From assembly GCA_963722715.1 (NCBI GenBank), contig CAVROA010000024.1, forward strand, positions 1 to 64,000: a stretch of DNA of 64,000 nt, read 5' to 3'. A program made the position numbers and the translations under genes. The notes below the pieces were generated by a model that worked only from the letters and a program-made list of their open reading frames with translations, was not told where the DNA came from and ran no database searches. Below, piece by piece: positions 8,096 through 16,389 of this stretch; position 1 is the first letter of the stretch; every line of letters begins with the position of its first letter. The DNA is from DASQGA01 sp963722715. GTDB taxonomy: Bacteria > Actinomycetota > Thermoleophilia > Gaiellales > Gaiellaceae.

Positions 8096-9175
8096 TCAGC
8101 GCACGTCGACGTAGGAGACCTCGATTGCGTTGTTTCCGTAGCCGAGCCGGTTCCAGGGCGGGACGTCGGGTTGCACGTTGCCGGCCGCGTCGGTTGCTCG
8201 CGCGCGAAGGGAGTGTCGGCCGATGTCGGACGCGTCCCAGTCGAGCGACCAGTCTTGCCATTGGTACGGACTCTTTGGGGGCTCGAGCTTCGCCGGGTGC
8301 CAGTCTCCCTCGCCGGTGAAGCTGACGTCGACGTCGGTGACCGGTCCGGTGCCTGACCACGCCTTTCCGCGTACGGTGTACTCGCCGGTGGCGATCGTCG
8401 CGCCGGGAGCGGGGTCGGTGATGCGGGCTCGGACGCGCATCATGGTGACACGTTCGTGCTCTCGATCCGGCCATTCGTAGATGTAGTGGCCGGTCTGAAA
8501 CTCGCCCACGTACGGTTCGGTCAGGACGTCGATCCGTTGCAGCCATTTCACGGAGGCGACGGCGTACCACTGGGGCACGATCAGCCGGAAGGGGGCTCCG
8601 TGGTCGGGGGTGAGCGGCTGACCGTTCATCTCGTAGGCGATCAGGATCTCTGCCGCCGGATCGGTTGCGTGGGCGAGGGTGAGTGAGCGCACAAAGCGCA
8701 GATCGGACTGGTTGGTCTCCGCAAGCACCGGTTTGAGGAGATACGCGCCGTGGTCGGCGCCGTCGAAGCGGACCTCGACGCCGTCCGCTGTCGGGTGGGC
8801 GTGCTCGAGGACCTCGTGCAGGAGGGCGCCCTTCCACCGGGCGGTCGAGACCGCGTAGTCGCCCCATGGCTCGCCGACCGGCAGCGGCCGCGTCTCGAGG
8901 CGCCCGTTCCCGGCACATTCGAGCGTCACGGCGCGCTCGACCGCCGGCATCGCGCGCAGGTCGTCGAGTGTGAGCTTGGTCGGGTTGTCGACCGCACCGC
9001 CGACTTCGAGCGTGCCGTCGTGGCTCGGCACAGCGAAGTTGCTTCGGACATAGTGGAACTCGACCGGAGTGATCTCCCCGGCGAGTGCGTCGGGCGGCGC
9101 CTCTGCATTGAAGGGCGCAGGGTTGATCATTCGGAGCGCGGCGCGCGATTTCTCCAGCTCGTCTGCTACTGCCAT
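8096..9175 (-). CDS. Sulfite oxidase-type molybdopterin-dependent oxidoreductase
   Basis: A 359-residue enzyme with the oxidoreductase molybdopterin-binding fold followed by a Mo-co dimerisation (Ig-like) domain from about residue 240. The molybdenum-ligating cysteine is in TLECAGNGR (C87), and the pocket HGAPFRLIVPQWY matches the conserved H-G-x-P-x-R-x-x-x-P segment. No heme domain, Tat signal or membrane helix is seen, so it resembles plant-type or YedY-like soluble enzymes, here probably cytoplasmic. The ATG at 9175 follows GACGGAGAG; a longer ORF reading is Thr/Pro-rich and improbable. It lies 46 nt after the crotonase gene in the DyP operon. The substrate is unknown; sulfite is only one option. 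Confidence 0.8.
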   Translation of the reverse strand: MAVADELEKSRAALRMINPAPFNAEAPPDALAGEITPVEFHYVRSNFAVPSHDGTLEVGGAVDNPTKLTLDDLRAMPAVERAVTLECAGNGRLETRPLPVGEPWGDYAVSTARWKGALLHEVLEHAHPTADGVEVRFDGADHGAYLLKPVLAETNQSDLRFVRSLTLAHATDPAAEILIAYEMNGQPLTPDHGAPFRLIVPQWYAVASVKWLQRIDVLTEPYVGEFQTGHYIYEWPDREHERVTMMRVRARITDPAPGATIATGEYTVRGKAWSGTGPVTDVDVSFTGEGDWHPAKLEPPKSPYQWQDWSLDWDASDIGRHSLRARATDAAGNVQPDVPPWNRLGYGNNAIEVSYVDVR

Positions 9176-9221
9176 CTCTCCGTCTCCTCGCGTGGGGGTC
9201 GTTGGGCTCGCGGTGCCAGCG

Positions 9222-10082
9222 TCAGTAGTCGGGGTCTTGGAAGGTCGGGTCGCGGTCGTCGTTGAAGGCGCCAATGCCCTCGATGCGGTCGGGGTGCACG
9301 GCCGAGCGCCAATGTGCCTCCATCATGATCGCGATCGCCTGTTCGATCGGCTGCCCTTCGCCCATGCGGACTGCGCGCTTCACGGCCTGAACCGCGGTCG
9401 GCGAGTTGCTCGCGATCTTCCGCGCGATGCGACGCGCGGCGCCCATCAACTCGGACTGGGGATAGATCTCGTTGACCATGCCGAGCCGGTAGGCCTCCTC
9501 CGCGCTGATCGGGTCGCCCGTCATCAGCATCTGCAGCGCCTTACCCGGCGGCAGAACACGCGGGAGAAAGACCGGCGAGCCGCCACCGGCGGAAAGGCCG
9601 ATCATCGTTTCTGGCTGTCCGAAAGTGGCGTGATCGGAGGCGATGATGAAGTCGGTGCTCTGCGCAACCTCGGATCCGCCGCCGTAGGCGACGCCGTTGA
9701 CCGCGGCGAAGATCGGCTTGCGTAGCTGCCGCAGCGTGTAGAGCGTGCGATCGAAATCCTGCCGTTGGCGAAGCCACTGTTCCTTGTTCATGTCCTTGCG
9801 CTGGCGCAGGTCGCTCCCGACCGAGAATGCGTGCTCACCGGCACCGGTGATCACCGCGACACGAACGGCGGGGCGAACGGCGATCGACTCGAGCACCTCA
9901 GTCAGGTGCGCTCCCATCTCGGTCGTGATCGCGTTGTCCGGCGGACTGTTCAAGGTGATGACGGCGACGCGCCCATCGTCCTCGTAGTCGAGAACCACGG
10001 GATCGGCCGGCACGGCAGAATCAGTCGGCGGGCTGAACTCGAGTGCGTTCCAGCGATCTGTGCGTTCCGGGTTTGCAGCCAC
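9222..10082 (-). CDS. Enoyl-CoA hydratase/isomerase (crotonase) family protein
   Basis: A 286-residue crotonase. The oxyanion-hole segments HAFSVGSDL (85-92) and NGVAYGGGSE (129-138) are present, and both glutamates used by hydratases are found (GGGSE and FGQPE). The first 30 residues are an extra charged extension with no hydrophobic signal. The GTG at 10082 follows AGGGGAGAC, a good Shine-Dalgarno, and lies 14 nt after the DyP peroxidase stop. A hydration role in degrading an aromatic or acyl-CoA is possible, but the peroxidase context does not fix a substrate. Confidence 0.8.
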   Translation of the reverse strand: MAANPERTDRWNALEFSPPTDSAVPADPVVLDYEDDGRVAVITLNSPPDNAITTEMGAHLTEVLESIAVRPAVRVAVITGAGEHAFSVGSDLRQRKDMNKEQWLRQRQDFDRTLYTLRQLRKPIFAAVNGVAYGGGSEVAQSTDFIIASDHATFGQPETMIGLSAGGGSPVFLPRVLPPGKALQMLMTGDPISAEEAYRLGMVNEIYPQSELMGAARRIARKIASNSPTAVQAVKRAVRMGEGQPIEQAIAIMMEAHWRSAVHPDRIEGIGAFNDDRDPTFQDPDY

Positions 10083-10096
10083 GTCGTCTCCCCTCG

Positions 10097-11446
10097 TCAC
10101 GTTTTCAGTGCGGCCAGCCACTCGAGCGCTCGCAGGCCGGGTGCGAAGCAGTACTCGCCGCCTCTCGTGACGACGAACGGCGGGAGGCCCTGGAGCCGCC
10201 GACGGATCGGTCGCTGCGGGATCGTAAACGTGCTCTCATCATTCGACCCGACAAGCGGGTCTCGCTCTGAAGGCGCCCCGATGAAGATCCCGTCGTTCAG
10301 CCACTGCGTCTTGACGAACTCGAACTGGCGCTTCAGGTGCGCACCGGCGAAAACGAAGACGATCCCGCGGTCGACACCGTCGTCCTCGAGCGCGCCGTCG
10401 TGAAGCATTGGCCCGTAGCTCGTCCCGCGCCGGATCATGTGGTGGAGACGGACGTTCACGCCTGCGTCGTCGGCGAACGCGTCACGGGGGTTGGCACGGC
10501 GTGCGTGCGCGCCCAGTGGGCACTTGAGCCCGCTGGGATCGTCGCCGTAGAGGAATGCGTTGTTGCGGCGACGATCTGCGCCGAGTTCCGGCTCGTCCTC
10601 GTCGGGGCTGAGTGCCAGCGGCGCCCCGCTCTGCCACCGCCCCACCATCTTGGCGCCAAGCAACAGTTCCTCTTCCCGGTCGGTGGCGCGCTCGCGGAGG
10701 TAGCGGCGGTACGCGGCGACCCGCGTATGGAGTTTGCGGAACACGATGTAGGTCCCGTTCCGGCCGAGCACCTCCGGCGTCGGCATCGGTGGCAGTTCCC
10801 CCGTCTCGTCCGGATAACCGAGCAGGAACTCGCCTGCCTTGATCGGCGGCTGGTGCGGGTTCGTGCCGTCAATCCCGCTGCCCTCGATTGCGGGCTGGCC
10901 GATGCCGTCCTTGAATCCGAACGACGTCCGCCCGGTTGCAAGCTGGTAGCAGTCTTGCCGCCAGATCACTTCGACTCCAGCGAGATCGGCGTGCGCCGCC
11001 CGTGCCCCCGCCGCAACCGCTTCGAGCCGGTCGGCGTCCGGTGCCAACACGCTGATCGCAACGTGCACCTCCGCTGTTCCGAGCGGGCGCTCCCAATGCT
11101 GGGGCGCACTCTCGCCGACGTCACCGAGATGCGCCGCGCGGGCAGCCATGCCTTGCTGGAACTCCGGCGCGAAGCTGTCCAACGACTTCTGCGGCACGCC
11201 GAGCTGCTTCAGCCCTTGATAGGTGAAGGCGACCGTTGCGCGTGCGTCGCGGACCGGATGCGCTTCGCGGCCGGCGTCGACCACTGCGTGCAGACGGCGC
11301 ACAAGCTCACGTCCCGCAGCACGATCGTCGATCCGGAGCAGCAGGTAGCGACCCACGTACGGAGAGGGGCGTTCCTGCAACGCACCGCTCTGGATGTCAT
11401 CGAGCTCGAGAGCGACCTCCGAAGTCGGAGCCCGACCGTCCTCCAC
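10097..11446 (-). CDS. DyP-type heme peroxidase
   Basis: A 449-residue dye-decolourising peroxidase. The defining motif GxxDG is GFKDG (177-181), whose aspartate is the distal acid-base residue; the proximal heme ligand is H314 in GAHARRANPRD, and the distal arginine is in MIRRGTSYGP (337-346). DyP enzymes use H2O2 to oxidise bulky substrates; no Tat signal or encapsulin-targeting tail is visible, so the enzyme is probably cytoplasmic. The GTG start overlaps the TAG stop of the DUF4331 gene (TAGTG at 11444-11448), showing tight coupling. Subtype was not assigned. Confidence 0.9.
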   Translation of the reverse strand: MEDGRAPTSEVALELDDIQSGALQERPSPYVGRYLLLRIDDRAAGRELVRRLHAVVDAGREAHPVRDARATVAFTYQGLKQLGVPQKSLDSFAPEFQQGMAARAAHLGDVGESAPQHWERPLGTAEVHVAISVLAPDADRLEAVAAGARAAHADLAGVEVIWRQDCYQLATGRTSFGFKDGIGQPAIEGSGIDGTNPHQPPIKAGEFLLGYPDETGELPPMPTPEVLGRNGTYIVFRKLHTRVAAYRRYLRERATDREEELLLGAKMVGRWQSGAPLALSPDEDEPELGADRRRNNAFLYGDDPSGLKCPLGAHARRANPRDAFADDAGVNVRLHHMIRRGTSYGPMLHDGALEDDGVDRGIVFVFAGAHLKRQFEFVKTQWLNDGIFIGAPSERDPLVGSNDESTFTIPQRPIRRRLQGLPPFVVTRGGEYCFAPGLRALEWLAALKT

Positions 11447-12561
11447 TAGTGGTGCTCCGGTTGTTCCGGCGGATCCGGATTGGGAGCCGCTACGTACGGA
11501 AACGCCTGCGTGGACGGCCTGCTCGACTGGTCGACCCCGTCCCGCACCGGCGCGCCGTGCCCCCCCGTAATGATGAACGTGAAGAACGTATCCATCACAT
11601 CGTCGTTCAAGGTCCGGCCGCCGCACGTCTCGTATGGACGCTTTTCCCGCGTAGCCCGTTCGATCTCGAGGAACGACCCCTGCTCGACATAGGGCCGAGC
11701 CGTGTCGACAACGAGGTAGTCGGCAAGCCACAGTTCCGTCAGCGGATGACCGTCGCCGTTGACCGGCCAGTCCGTCTTGCCGTCGAGGCCGTCCCAAAAA
11801 GCGAGGTTCGCATTCAACCGCGCACGGTACGCCCCCTTGTACGCTTCCGCGAGGTGGAAGCCGTCCTCCATGTTGTAGAGATCGCGAATCTCGAGATCCT
11901 GGTTGACGGGGTCGAACTGCTTCGGCGCGAGGAGCATGTTCTTCACCTCCGGCCGGCCGACGCGCTCGATGCGGACGTTGAACTTGCCGCGAGTCAGCGT
12001 CTCTGCGACGACGCCGAAAAGCGTGTTCTCGCCGAGGAACTGCGCGCAGTCGACCTCGACAACGAGGCTGAGGACGTTCTTTCCGTCCATGTAGATCGCG
12101 CCATGCTCCGTGAACGCGATCTGCTCGGTCGCGATCGTCTTCAACGCTGCGGGCGCGTCCAGGATGAACGGATCCCAACGCGGTCCCGCAAAAGCGCGAA
12201 TCCCGTCGCGCTCACCGCCGGCCTCGTCGTCCACACTGAATGACACCCGCGCCCCGCCGGGTCCGGTGCAGACGCCTTCCTGAGCGCCGCTGCCAGGCTC
12301 GGAGAACACACAGTCGAACCGCAGCTCCTCTTCCCCCACGACGAACGGCGAACGCCTCTCATCTTCGCGCGCAGTCAGCGGACGAACGCGGAAGCGATAG
12401 ATCAGCCCCTCCGACAACGGTTGCTCAGGCTGCGCGAACGGCAGCGTGTTCATGACGAGCACGAGACGCCCTTCGCGTTCGGGACACGGGAACGCATAGA
12501 CGTCGGTGATGTCGGCGATCGGGTCAGCCAGCGCCCGCGGGCCGGAGATGTGATCAGACAA
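11446..12561 (-). CDS. DUF4331 family protein
   Basis: A 371-residue protein beginning MSDHISGPRALADPIADITD and VYAFPCPE, the classic DUF4331 opening (SDHxDGPxxxxDPxADIxDxYAF). The family has unknown function and is mostly beta-strand; many members are exported, but this one lacks a signal peptide. Conserved features include a DGKNVLSLVVEVD strand and the C-terminal ETCGGRTLNDDVMDTFFT segment. It is cotranslated with the DyP peroxidase and lies 21 nt after the upstream gene, which suggests it works with the peroxidase, perhaps as a substrate-binding or assembly partner (inference). Confidence 0.85.
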   Translation of the reverse strand: MSDHISGPRALADPIADITDVYAFPCPEREGRLVLVMNTLPFAQPEQPLSEGLIYRFRVRPLTAREDERRSPFVVGEEELRFDCVFSEPGSGAQEGVCTGPGGARVSFSVDDEAGGERDGIRAFAGPRWDPFILDAPAALKTIATEQIAFTEHGAIYMDGKNVLSLVVEVDCAQFLGENTLFGVVAETLTRGKFNVRIERVGRPEVKNMLLAPKQFDPVNQDLEIRDLYNMEDGFHLAEAYKGAYRARLNANLAFWDGLDGKTDWPVNGDGHPLTELWLADYLVVDTARPYVEQGSFLEIERATREKRPYETCGGRTLNDDVMDTFFTFIITGGHGAPVRDGVDQSSRPSTQAFPYVAAPNPDPPEQPEHH

Positions 12562-12582
12562 AGAAACCCCAGTTCCGACCGG

Positions 12583-13134
12583 CTAGTCGGCGGCCTCGTC
12601 AAGCAGCGGCTTCAGCGCCGGATGCTGAAGCGCTTCACCCGCGGCCGGATCGTCGAGCACACGCTGGAAGGCATCGTTCACGCGCTGCGCCTTCCGAATC
12701 TCCTTGACCGTGCCGCCATAGTTCCGGGCATACGCCACCGCGGTCTGCTCGGCGCCCAGGATGAATGCGTGCAGCGCCGCCATATCCGGGAGGCCCTCGT
12801 AGCCCTCGGTGTGCCGGAACGTCGCGTCGAAGAGCGACAGGGTTGCCCCAGTGTTGAAGAAATCGTCCATATAGGCATCCCAGGAGCCATCGAAGCTCGT
12901 GAAGAACGCCAGACGCGTGTCGTCGTCGAAGAGCACGAACCTAGCCTCATGGATCGAGACGATCGGCATGTTGTAATCGCCGGGCCGGTAGCCCGGATGG
13001 CTCTGGAGCTTCTCCAGAGCCTCCCTCAGAGCCTGGCCATGGCCTTCCTTGACGCGGAATACCAAGCTGAACTCGCTCGTCGGCCCGACGGTCAACCCTG
13101 GACGAGCAGCGCTACCAGCCTCGGATGCAGCCAC
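12583..13134 (-). CDS. DyP-operon protein, predicted ferredoxin-like (dimeric alpha/beta barrel) fold
   Basis: A 183-residue protein with no firm family name. The N-terminal half (SEFSLVFRVKEGHGQALREA; HEARFVLFDDDTRLAFFTSF; DGSWDAYMDDFF) has the beta-alpha-beta pattern and HxARFV/FxSxFDG elements seen in DyP-related or antibiotic-monooxygenase-like barrels; the C-terminal half is helical. The GTG at 13134 has a strong Shine-Dalgarno (AAAGGAGGGACC), whereas the upstream in-frame ATG does not. It is the first gene of the operon leading into DUF4331 and DyP. A heme- or peroxide-related accessory role is inferred from position only. Confidence 0.65.
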   Translation of the reverse strand: MAASEAGSAARPGLTVGPTSEFSLVFRVKEGHGQALREALEKLQSHPGYRPGDYNMPIVSIHEARFVLFDDDTRLAFFTSFDGSWDAYMDDFFNTGATLSLFDATFRHTEGYEGLPDMAALHAFILGAEQTAVAYARNYGGTVKEIRKAQRVNDAFQRVLDDPAAGEALQHPALKPLLDEAAD

Positions 13135-13200
13135 CGTGGTCCCTCCTTTTGGTCTGGTCTCCTGTTGTACGGTAATCAACGCGCGCTCGTCCGACTCGCA

Positions 13201-13650
13201 TCACACCGCGGGAATTACCCCCGGCGAACCAGGAACGTCCCGGCTGCAGAGCCTGCCGTCGAGCGGTCCGATCAGCGCGGCGCTGTGTTCCCGGCGTACT
13301 GCCACGTCGATGACATCCCCGCCGACGAGCGTGAGAGACGCGATGACGGATTCGTCGCCCAAGCGATGCAGCTTCTTCGCCGTCGTCGCGTCGATGTGCT
13401 CGTGCAGCGACACGTCAGTGACCTGTTCGAGCCCTTCGTTCCAGTTTGCGGGACTCGCCCGCCACGCGAACACATCCGAGACCCATATCGCATGCCCGCG
13501 TGTCCACCGCTTCTTACCCGTGCGCAGAAGGCGGATAGGGATGTTGCCGTACCGGTTGCGCAGTGTTCTGTTCCTGAACACTAGAACGCTGATGGCTATC
13601 GCGCACAGCCAGAGCGGGACGCCTAGCGCAATGAGTAGTACCCAGATCAC
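13201..13650 (-). CDS. DUF2550-like single-pass membrane protein
   Basis: A 149-residue protein with an N-terminal membrane helix (MIWVLLIALGVPLWLCAIAI) and a cytoplasmic domain with KKRWTRGHAIWVSDVFAWRA, the W-x-x-G ... W-R pattern seen in actinobacterial DUF2550 proteins. The rest is beta-rich (VIASLTLVGGDVIDVAVRRE). Function is unknown. It lies upstream of the DyP operon on the same strand, 66 nt from its GTG, but has its own context. Family assignment is tentative. Confidence 0.55.
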   Translation of the reverse strand: MIWVLLIALGVPLWLCAIAISVLVFRNRTLRNRYGNIPIRLLRTGKKRWTRGHAIWVSDVFAWRASPANWNEGLEQVTDVSLHEHIDATTAKKLHRLGDESVIASLTLVGGDVIDVAVRREHSAALIGPLDGRLCSRDVPGSPGVIPAV

Positions 13651-14079
13651 GGCATTGCTCCCTTCCAGTTGGCCCGCACCGTCGGGGTCTAGCCATGGGC
13701 CGCGTTATTCCTGCGATAGCTTAGCTTGCGCGATGGCGCCCCAACTCCAGCCCATCCGGAGCGGGCCAAGAAACGAGATTCGCTGCCGTGTGCGAGCGTC
13801 CTCCCGTCTGAGGCGTTCCGAGTGCGCAACCAGATTCGAGGGGAACACTGAGGGAACACCAGCGCGGGCACGGGCGTCCACGCGCGGTCACTCGTCTTCG
13901 GCCGTTTCCTTCTTCTTGCGTGGCTTTCCCGCCGTATGCGTCAGGCCAGGAGTTCAGATCGCTCCTATCGCCCCGCCATGGGGGGATCGGTTCAAGCGCT
14001 GGACGGGTGTCCGTCTCACAGGGACCGATGAGTTCTCCCGGCAGGCACGGTCGTACTTGTGAACCCCACGAGGAGGCAC
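13651..14079. other. Intergenic region of about 430 bp carrying repeat copy 1
   Basis: No convincing gene is seen. It contains the first 27-bp direct repeat (13841-13867) and, on the minus strand, an 18-codon fragment ending GKPRKKKETAEDE, which looks like the tail of a lost gene. Open frames here overlap on both strands and have no start context. The Shine-Dalgarno GAGGAGG for the next gene lies at its right end. Confidence 0.5.
13841..13867 (+). repeat. 27-bp direct repeat, copy 1
   Basis: Begins GGGAACACTGAGGGAACACC and ends AGCGCGG; identical to bases 16361-16387. Within it the octamer GGGAACAC occurs twice, 11 bp apart. Flanking bases differ from copy 2 on both sides, so the identity stops sharply. 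Confidence 0.85.
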
Positions 14080-14718
14080 ATGAGCAACTTACGATTCGAG
14101 ATCTCGATGTCCCTGGACGGCTACGTCGCCGGGCCCGACCAAAGCAAGGAGGAACCGCTCGGAAAGGGCGGCGAGCGGCTCCACGACTGGGTGGTCGAGC
14201 TCGAGGCGTGGCGCAAGTCCCACGGCCACCCCGGCGGCGAGGTGAACGAGAGCACGCCCATCATCGAGGAGCAGCTCGCGAACATCGGCGCCGGACTGAT
14301 GGGCCGCAACATGTTCGGCCCGGTTGGCGGTGGTGACTGGGGCGACGGCTCCTGGCAGGGATGGTGGGGAGACGACCCGCCGTTCCATTATCCCGTGTTC
14401 GTGCTCACCCACCACGAGCGCGAGCCGCTCGAGCTCTCGGACACGACCTTCAACTTCGTCACCGATGGGATCGAGTCCGCCCTCGACCAGGCGAAGGAGG
14501 CGGCCGGCGACCAGAACGTGAAGCTCAGCGGTGGAGCGGACGTCGCGCGGCAGTACCTTGCCGCCGGCCTCATCGACGAGATGGAGCTGCACGTCGTGCC
14601 CGTCCTGCTGGGTAGTGGAGAGCGCCTGTTGGATGACGTCGGCAACCTGAAGCTGGAGCAGGTCCGCGCGGTCGAGGCGCCCGGCGTCACCCATCTCAAG
14701 TACCGCGTCGTCAAGTAG
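14080..14718 (+). CDS. Dihydrofolate reductase family (RibD C-terminal domain) protein
   Basis: A 212-residue protein of the RibD-C/DHFR-like superfamily: it opens with the strand ISMSLDGYVAGPDQ, has GLMGRNMF in the middle and the NADPH-site region VKLSGGADVARQYLAAGLID near 150-170, ending in ELHVVPVLLGSGERL. Such stand-alone proteins are NADPH-dependent reductases of unknown substrate and are not true folate reductases. The ATG at 14080 follows CGAGGAGGCAC. It is the first gene inside the pair of 27-bp repeats. A paralogue lies at 18894-19493. Confidence 0.85.
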   Translation: MSNLRFEISMSLDGYVAGPDQSKEEPLGKGGERLHDWVVELEAWRKSHGHPGGEVNESTPIIEEQLANIGAGLMGRNMFGPVGGGDWGDGSWQGWWGDDPPFHYPVFVLTHHEREPLELSDTTFNFVTDGIESALDQAKEAAGDQNVKLSGGADVARQYLAAGLIDEMELHVVPVLLGSGERLLDDVGNLKLEQVRAVEAPGVTHLKYRVVK

Positions 14719-14766
14719 CCACGGCTACATCCAGGAAGCCGAAATCTGCACGGGTAAGCTCGCCTC

Positions 14767-16371
14767 GTGACTGCTCCCGCCAGTCCGACGTTGTCTCCGG
14801 CACAGCTGGAAAGCCTCGCCGTGCTTGGCGAGGAGCGGACCGCGCGTGTCGGCGACGTGCTCTACCGGGTAGGCGACCGGCGCTACCCGCTGATCGCGAT
14901 CATCGAGGGTGAAGTGGCGATTCTTGATGCCGCCGGCAACGAGATCGTCCGGCACCCCGCTTCGGGCTTCCTGGGCGAGATGAACCTCCTGACCGGACAG
15001 ACCGTCTTCGTGACGGCGGTCGTCACGAAGCCGTTGCGCTACATCGAGGTCGACCGGGATGCACTGCGACCGCTGCTGTTCGAAGACGGGCCCCTGAGCG
15101 ATCTCCTGCTCTCGACCTTCATCGCCCGCCGGGAAGCGCTACAGCAGGTCGAGGGCATTGGCTTCGAGGTCGTAGGCCCGCGTTCGTCGGCGGCCACGAT
15201 GCGGATCGTCGAGTTTGCTCGCAGCAATCGCCTGCCCTTTACCTGGCGCGACCCGGAGCGACCCGGCGACCCGACGACAGCCGGGCTGGTCGAAGGGCTC
15301 GGCGCCACCGAGCTGCCGCTCGTACGCTTGCCGGGTGACCTGGAGCTGCGCGGCCCCTCGCCCGGCCAGATCTCCCGCGCGCTCGGGATCGGCCGCGAGC
15401 TCGCACCCAGAGAAGAGGTCGATCTCGTCGTCGTCGGCGGCGGCCCCGCAGGCCTCGGCGCGGCGGTCTATGGGGCGTCCGAGGGTCTGGAGACGCTCGT
15501 CGTCGAGAGCACCGCGCTCGGCGGGCAGGCGGGCTCGTCGCGACGGATCGAGAACTACCTCGGGTTCCCGGCAGGGATCAGCGGCTCGGAGCTGACCAGC
15601 CGCGCGGTCACGCAAGCACGCAAGTTCAACGCCCGCACCGCGTCGCCTTACCGCGCCGTGTCACTCGAGCAGGCCAACGGAGCCTACGTGGTGCGCCTCG
15701 AAGAGGATCACGAAATCGCAGCACGCACCGTGCTCCTTGCGACCGGTGCCCAGTACCGGCGCCTAGCCGTCGACGGACTAGCGGACTATGAGGGGATGAG
15801 CGTCTTCTACGCAGCCGGCCCGCCCGAGGCACAGCTCTGCGGAGCCTCGCGGGTCGGCGTGATCGGCGGGGGCAACTCTGCCGGCCAGGCGGCCGTCTGG
15901 CTGGCGCGCGGCGGCGCGCTGGTGACGCTGCTACATCGCCGCGCCGACCTGCGCGAGACAATGTCCGACTACCTCGTCCGGGAGCTCGAGCGCTACGGCG
16001 TCGCTATCCGCGATCGCAGCGAAGTCGCCGCCCTGCACGGCGAGAATGGCCAACTCGACGCGGTCACCCTCAAGAGCGGCGAGCGTCTGGCCTTCTCGTT
16101 CCTGTTCTGCTTCCTTGGCGCGCTGCCGTGCACCGACTGGCTCGGCGAGGTGGTCGCGCGTGACGAGAACGGCTTCATCCTCACCGGCGCCGCCGCAGGC
16201 GCCGACACGCTGCTCGAGACGAGTCTGCCGGGTGTCTTCGCCGCGGGCGACGTGCGCTCGGGCTCGACCAAGCGCTGCGCGACCGCGGTCGGCGAAGGAG
16301 CGATGGCCGTGCAATTCGTGCACGGACGACTCGCAGCACACCGAACTGCCGTGTCGCAAAGGGAACACTGA
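14767..16371 (+). CDS. Cyclic-nucleotide-binding domain fused to thioredoxin reductase-like FAD oxidoreductase
   Basis: A 534-residue fusion. Residues about 10-115 form a cNMP-binding (CRP-like) domain with GFLGEMNLLTGQ; 135-205 resemble a thioredoxin-like linker domain; from 218 a thioredoxin-reductase module follows with FAD motif VVVGGGPAGLG, GGQAGSSRRIENYLGFP, NAD motif VGVIGGGNSAGQAA and GVFAAGDVRSGSTKR. The redox CxxC expected before the NAD motif is absent (FYAAGPPEAQLCGAS), so it cannot act as a classical thioredoxin reductase. The GTG at 14767 is 6 nt after TAAGCT with no Shine-Dalgarno, suggesting leaderless transcription. Its 3' end overlaps repeat copy 2. Confidence 0.85.
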   Translation: MTAPASPTLSPAQLESLAVLGEERTARVGDVLYRVGDRRYPLIAIIEGEVAILDAAGNEIVRHPASGFLGEMNLLTGQTVFVTAVVTKPLRYIEVDRDALRPLLFEDGPLSDLLLSTFIARREALQQVEGIGFEVVGPRSSAATMRIVEFARSNRLPFTWRDPERPGDPTTAGLVEGLGATELPLVRLPGDLELRGPSPGQISRALGIGRELAPREEVDLVVVGGGPAGLGAAVYGASEGLETLVVESTALGGQAGSSRRIENYLGFPAGISGSELTSRAVTQARKFNARTASPYRAVSLEQANGAYVVRLEEDHEIAARTVLLATGAQYRRLAVDGLADYEGMSVFYAAGPPEAQLCGASRVGVIGGGNSAGQAAVWLARGGALVTLLHRRADLRETMSDYLVRELERYGVAIRDRSEVAALHGENGQLDAVTLKSGERLAFSFLFCFLGALPCTDWLGEVVARDENGFILTGAAAGADTLLETSLPGVFAAGDVRSGSTKRCATAVGEGAMAVQFVHGRLAAHRTAVSQREH

Positions 16372-16387
16372 GGGAACACCAGCGCGG
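16361..16387 (+). repeat. 27-bp direct repeat, copy 2
   Basis: Identical to 13841-13867, exactly 2520 bp downstream. It covers the last codons and stop of the TrxR-like gene and ends 2 nt before the ATG of the FAD monooxygenase at 16390. Confidence 0.85.
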
Positions 16388-16389
16388 CT

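Noticed and set aside
13689..13871. 60-codon minus-strand ORF spanning repeat copy 1, considered as an integrase remnant
   Set aside because: No tyrosine-recombinase catalytic residues or other integrase motif can be seen.
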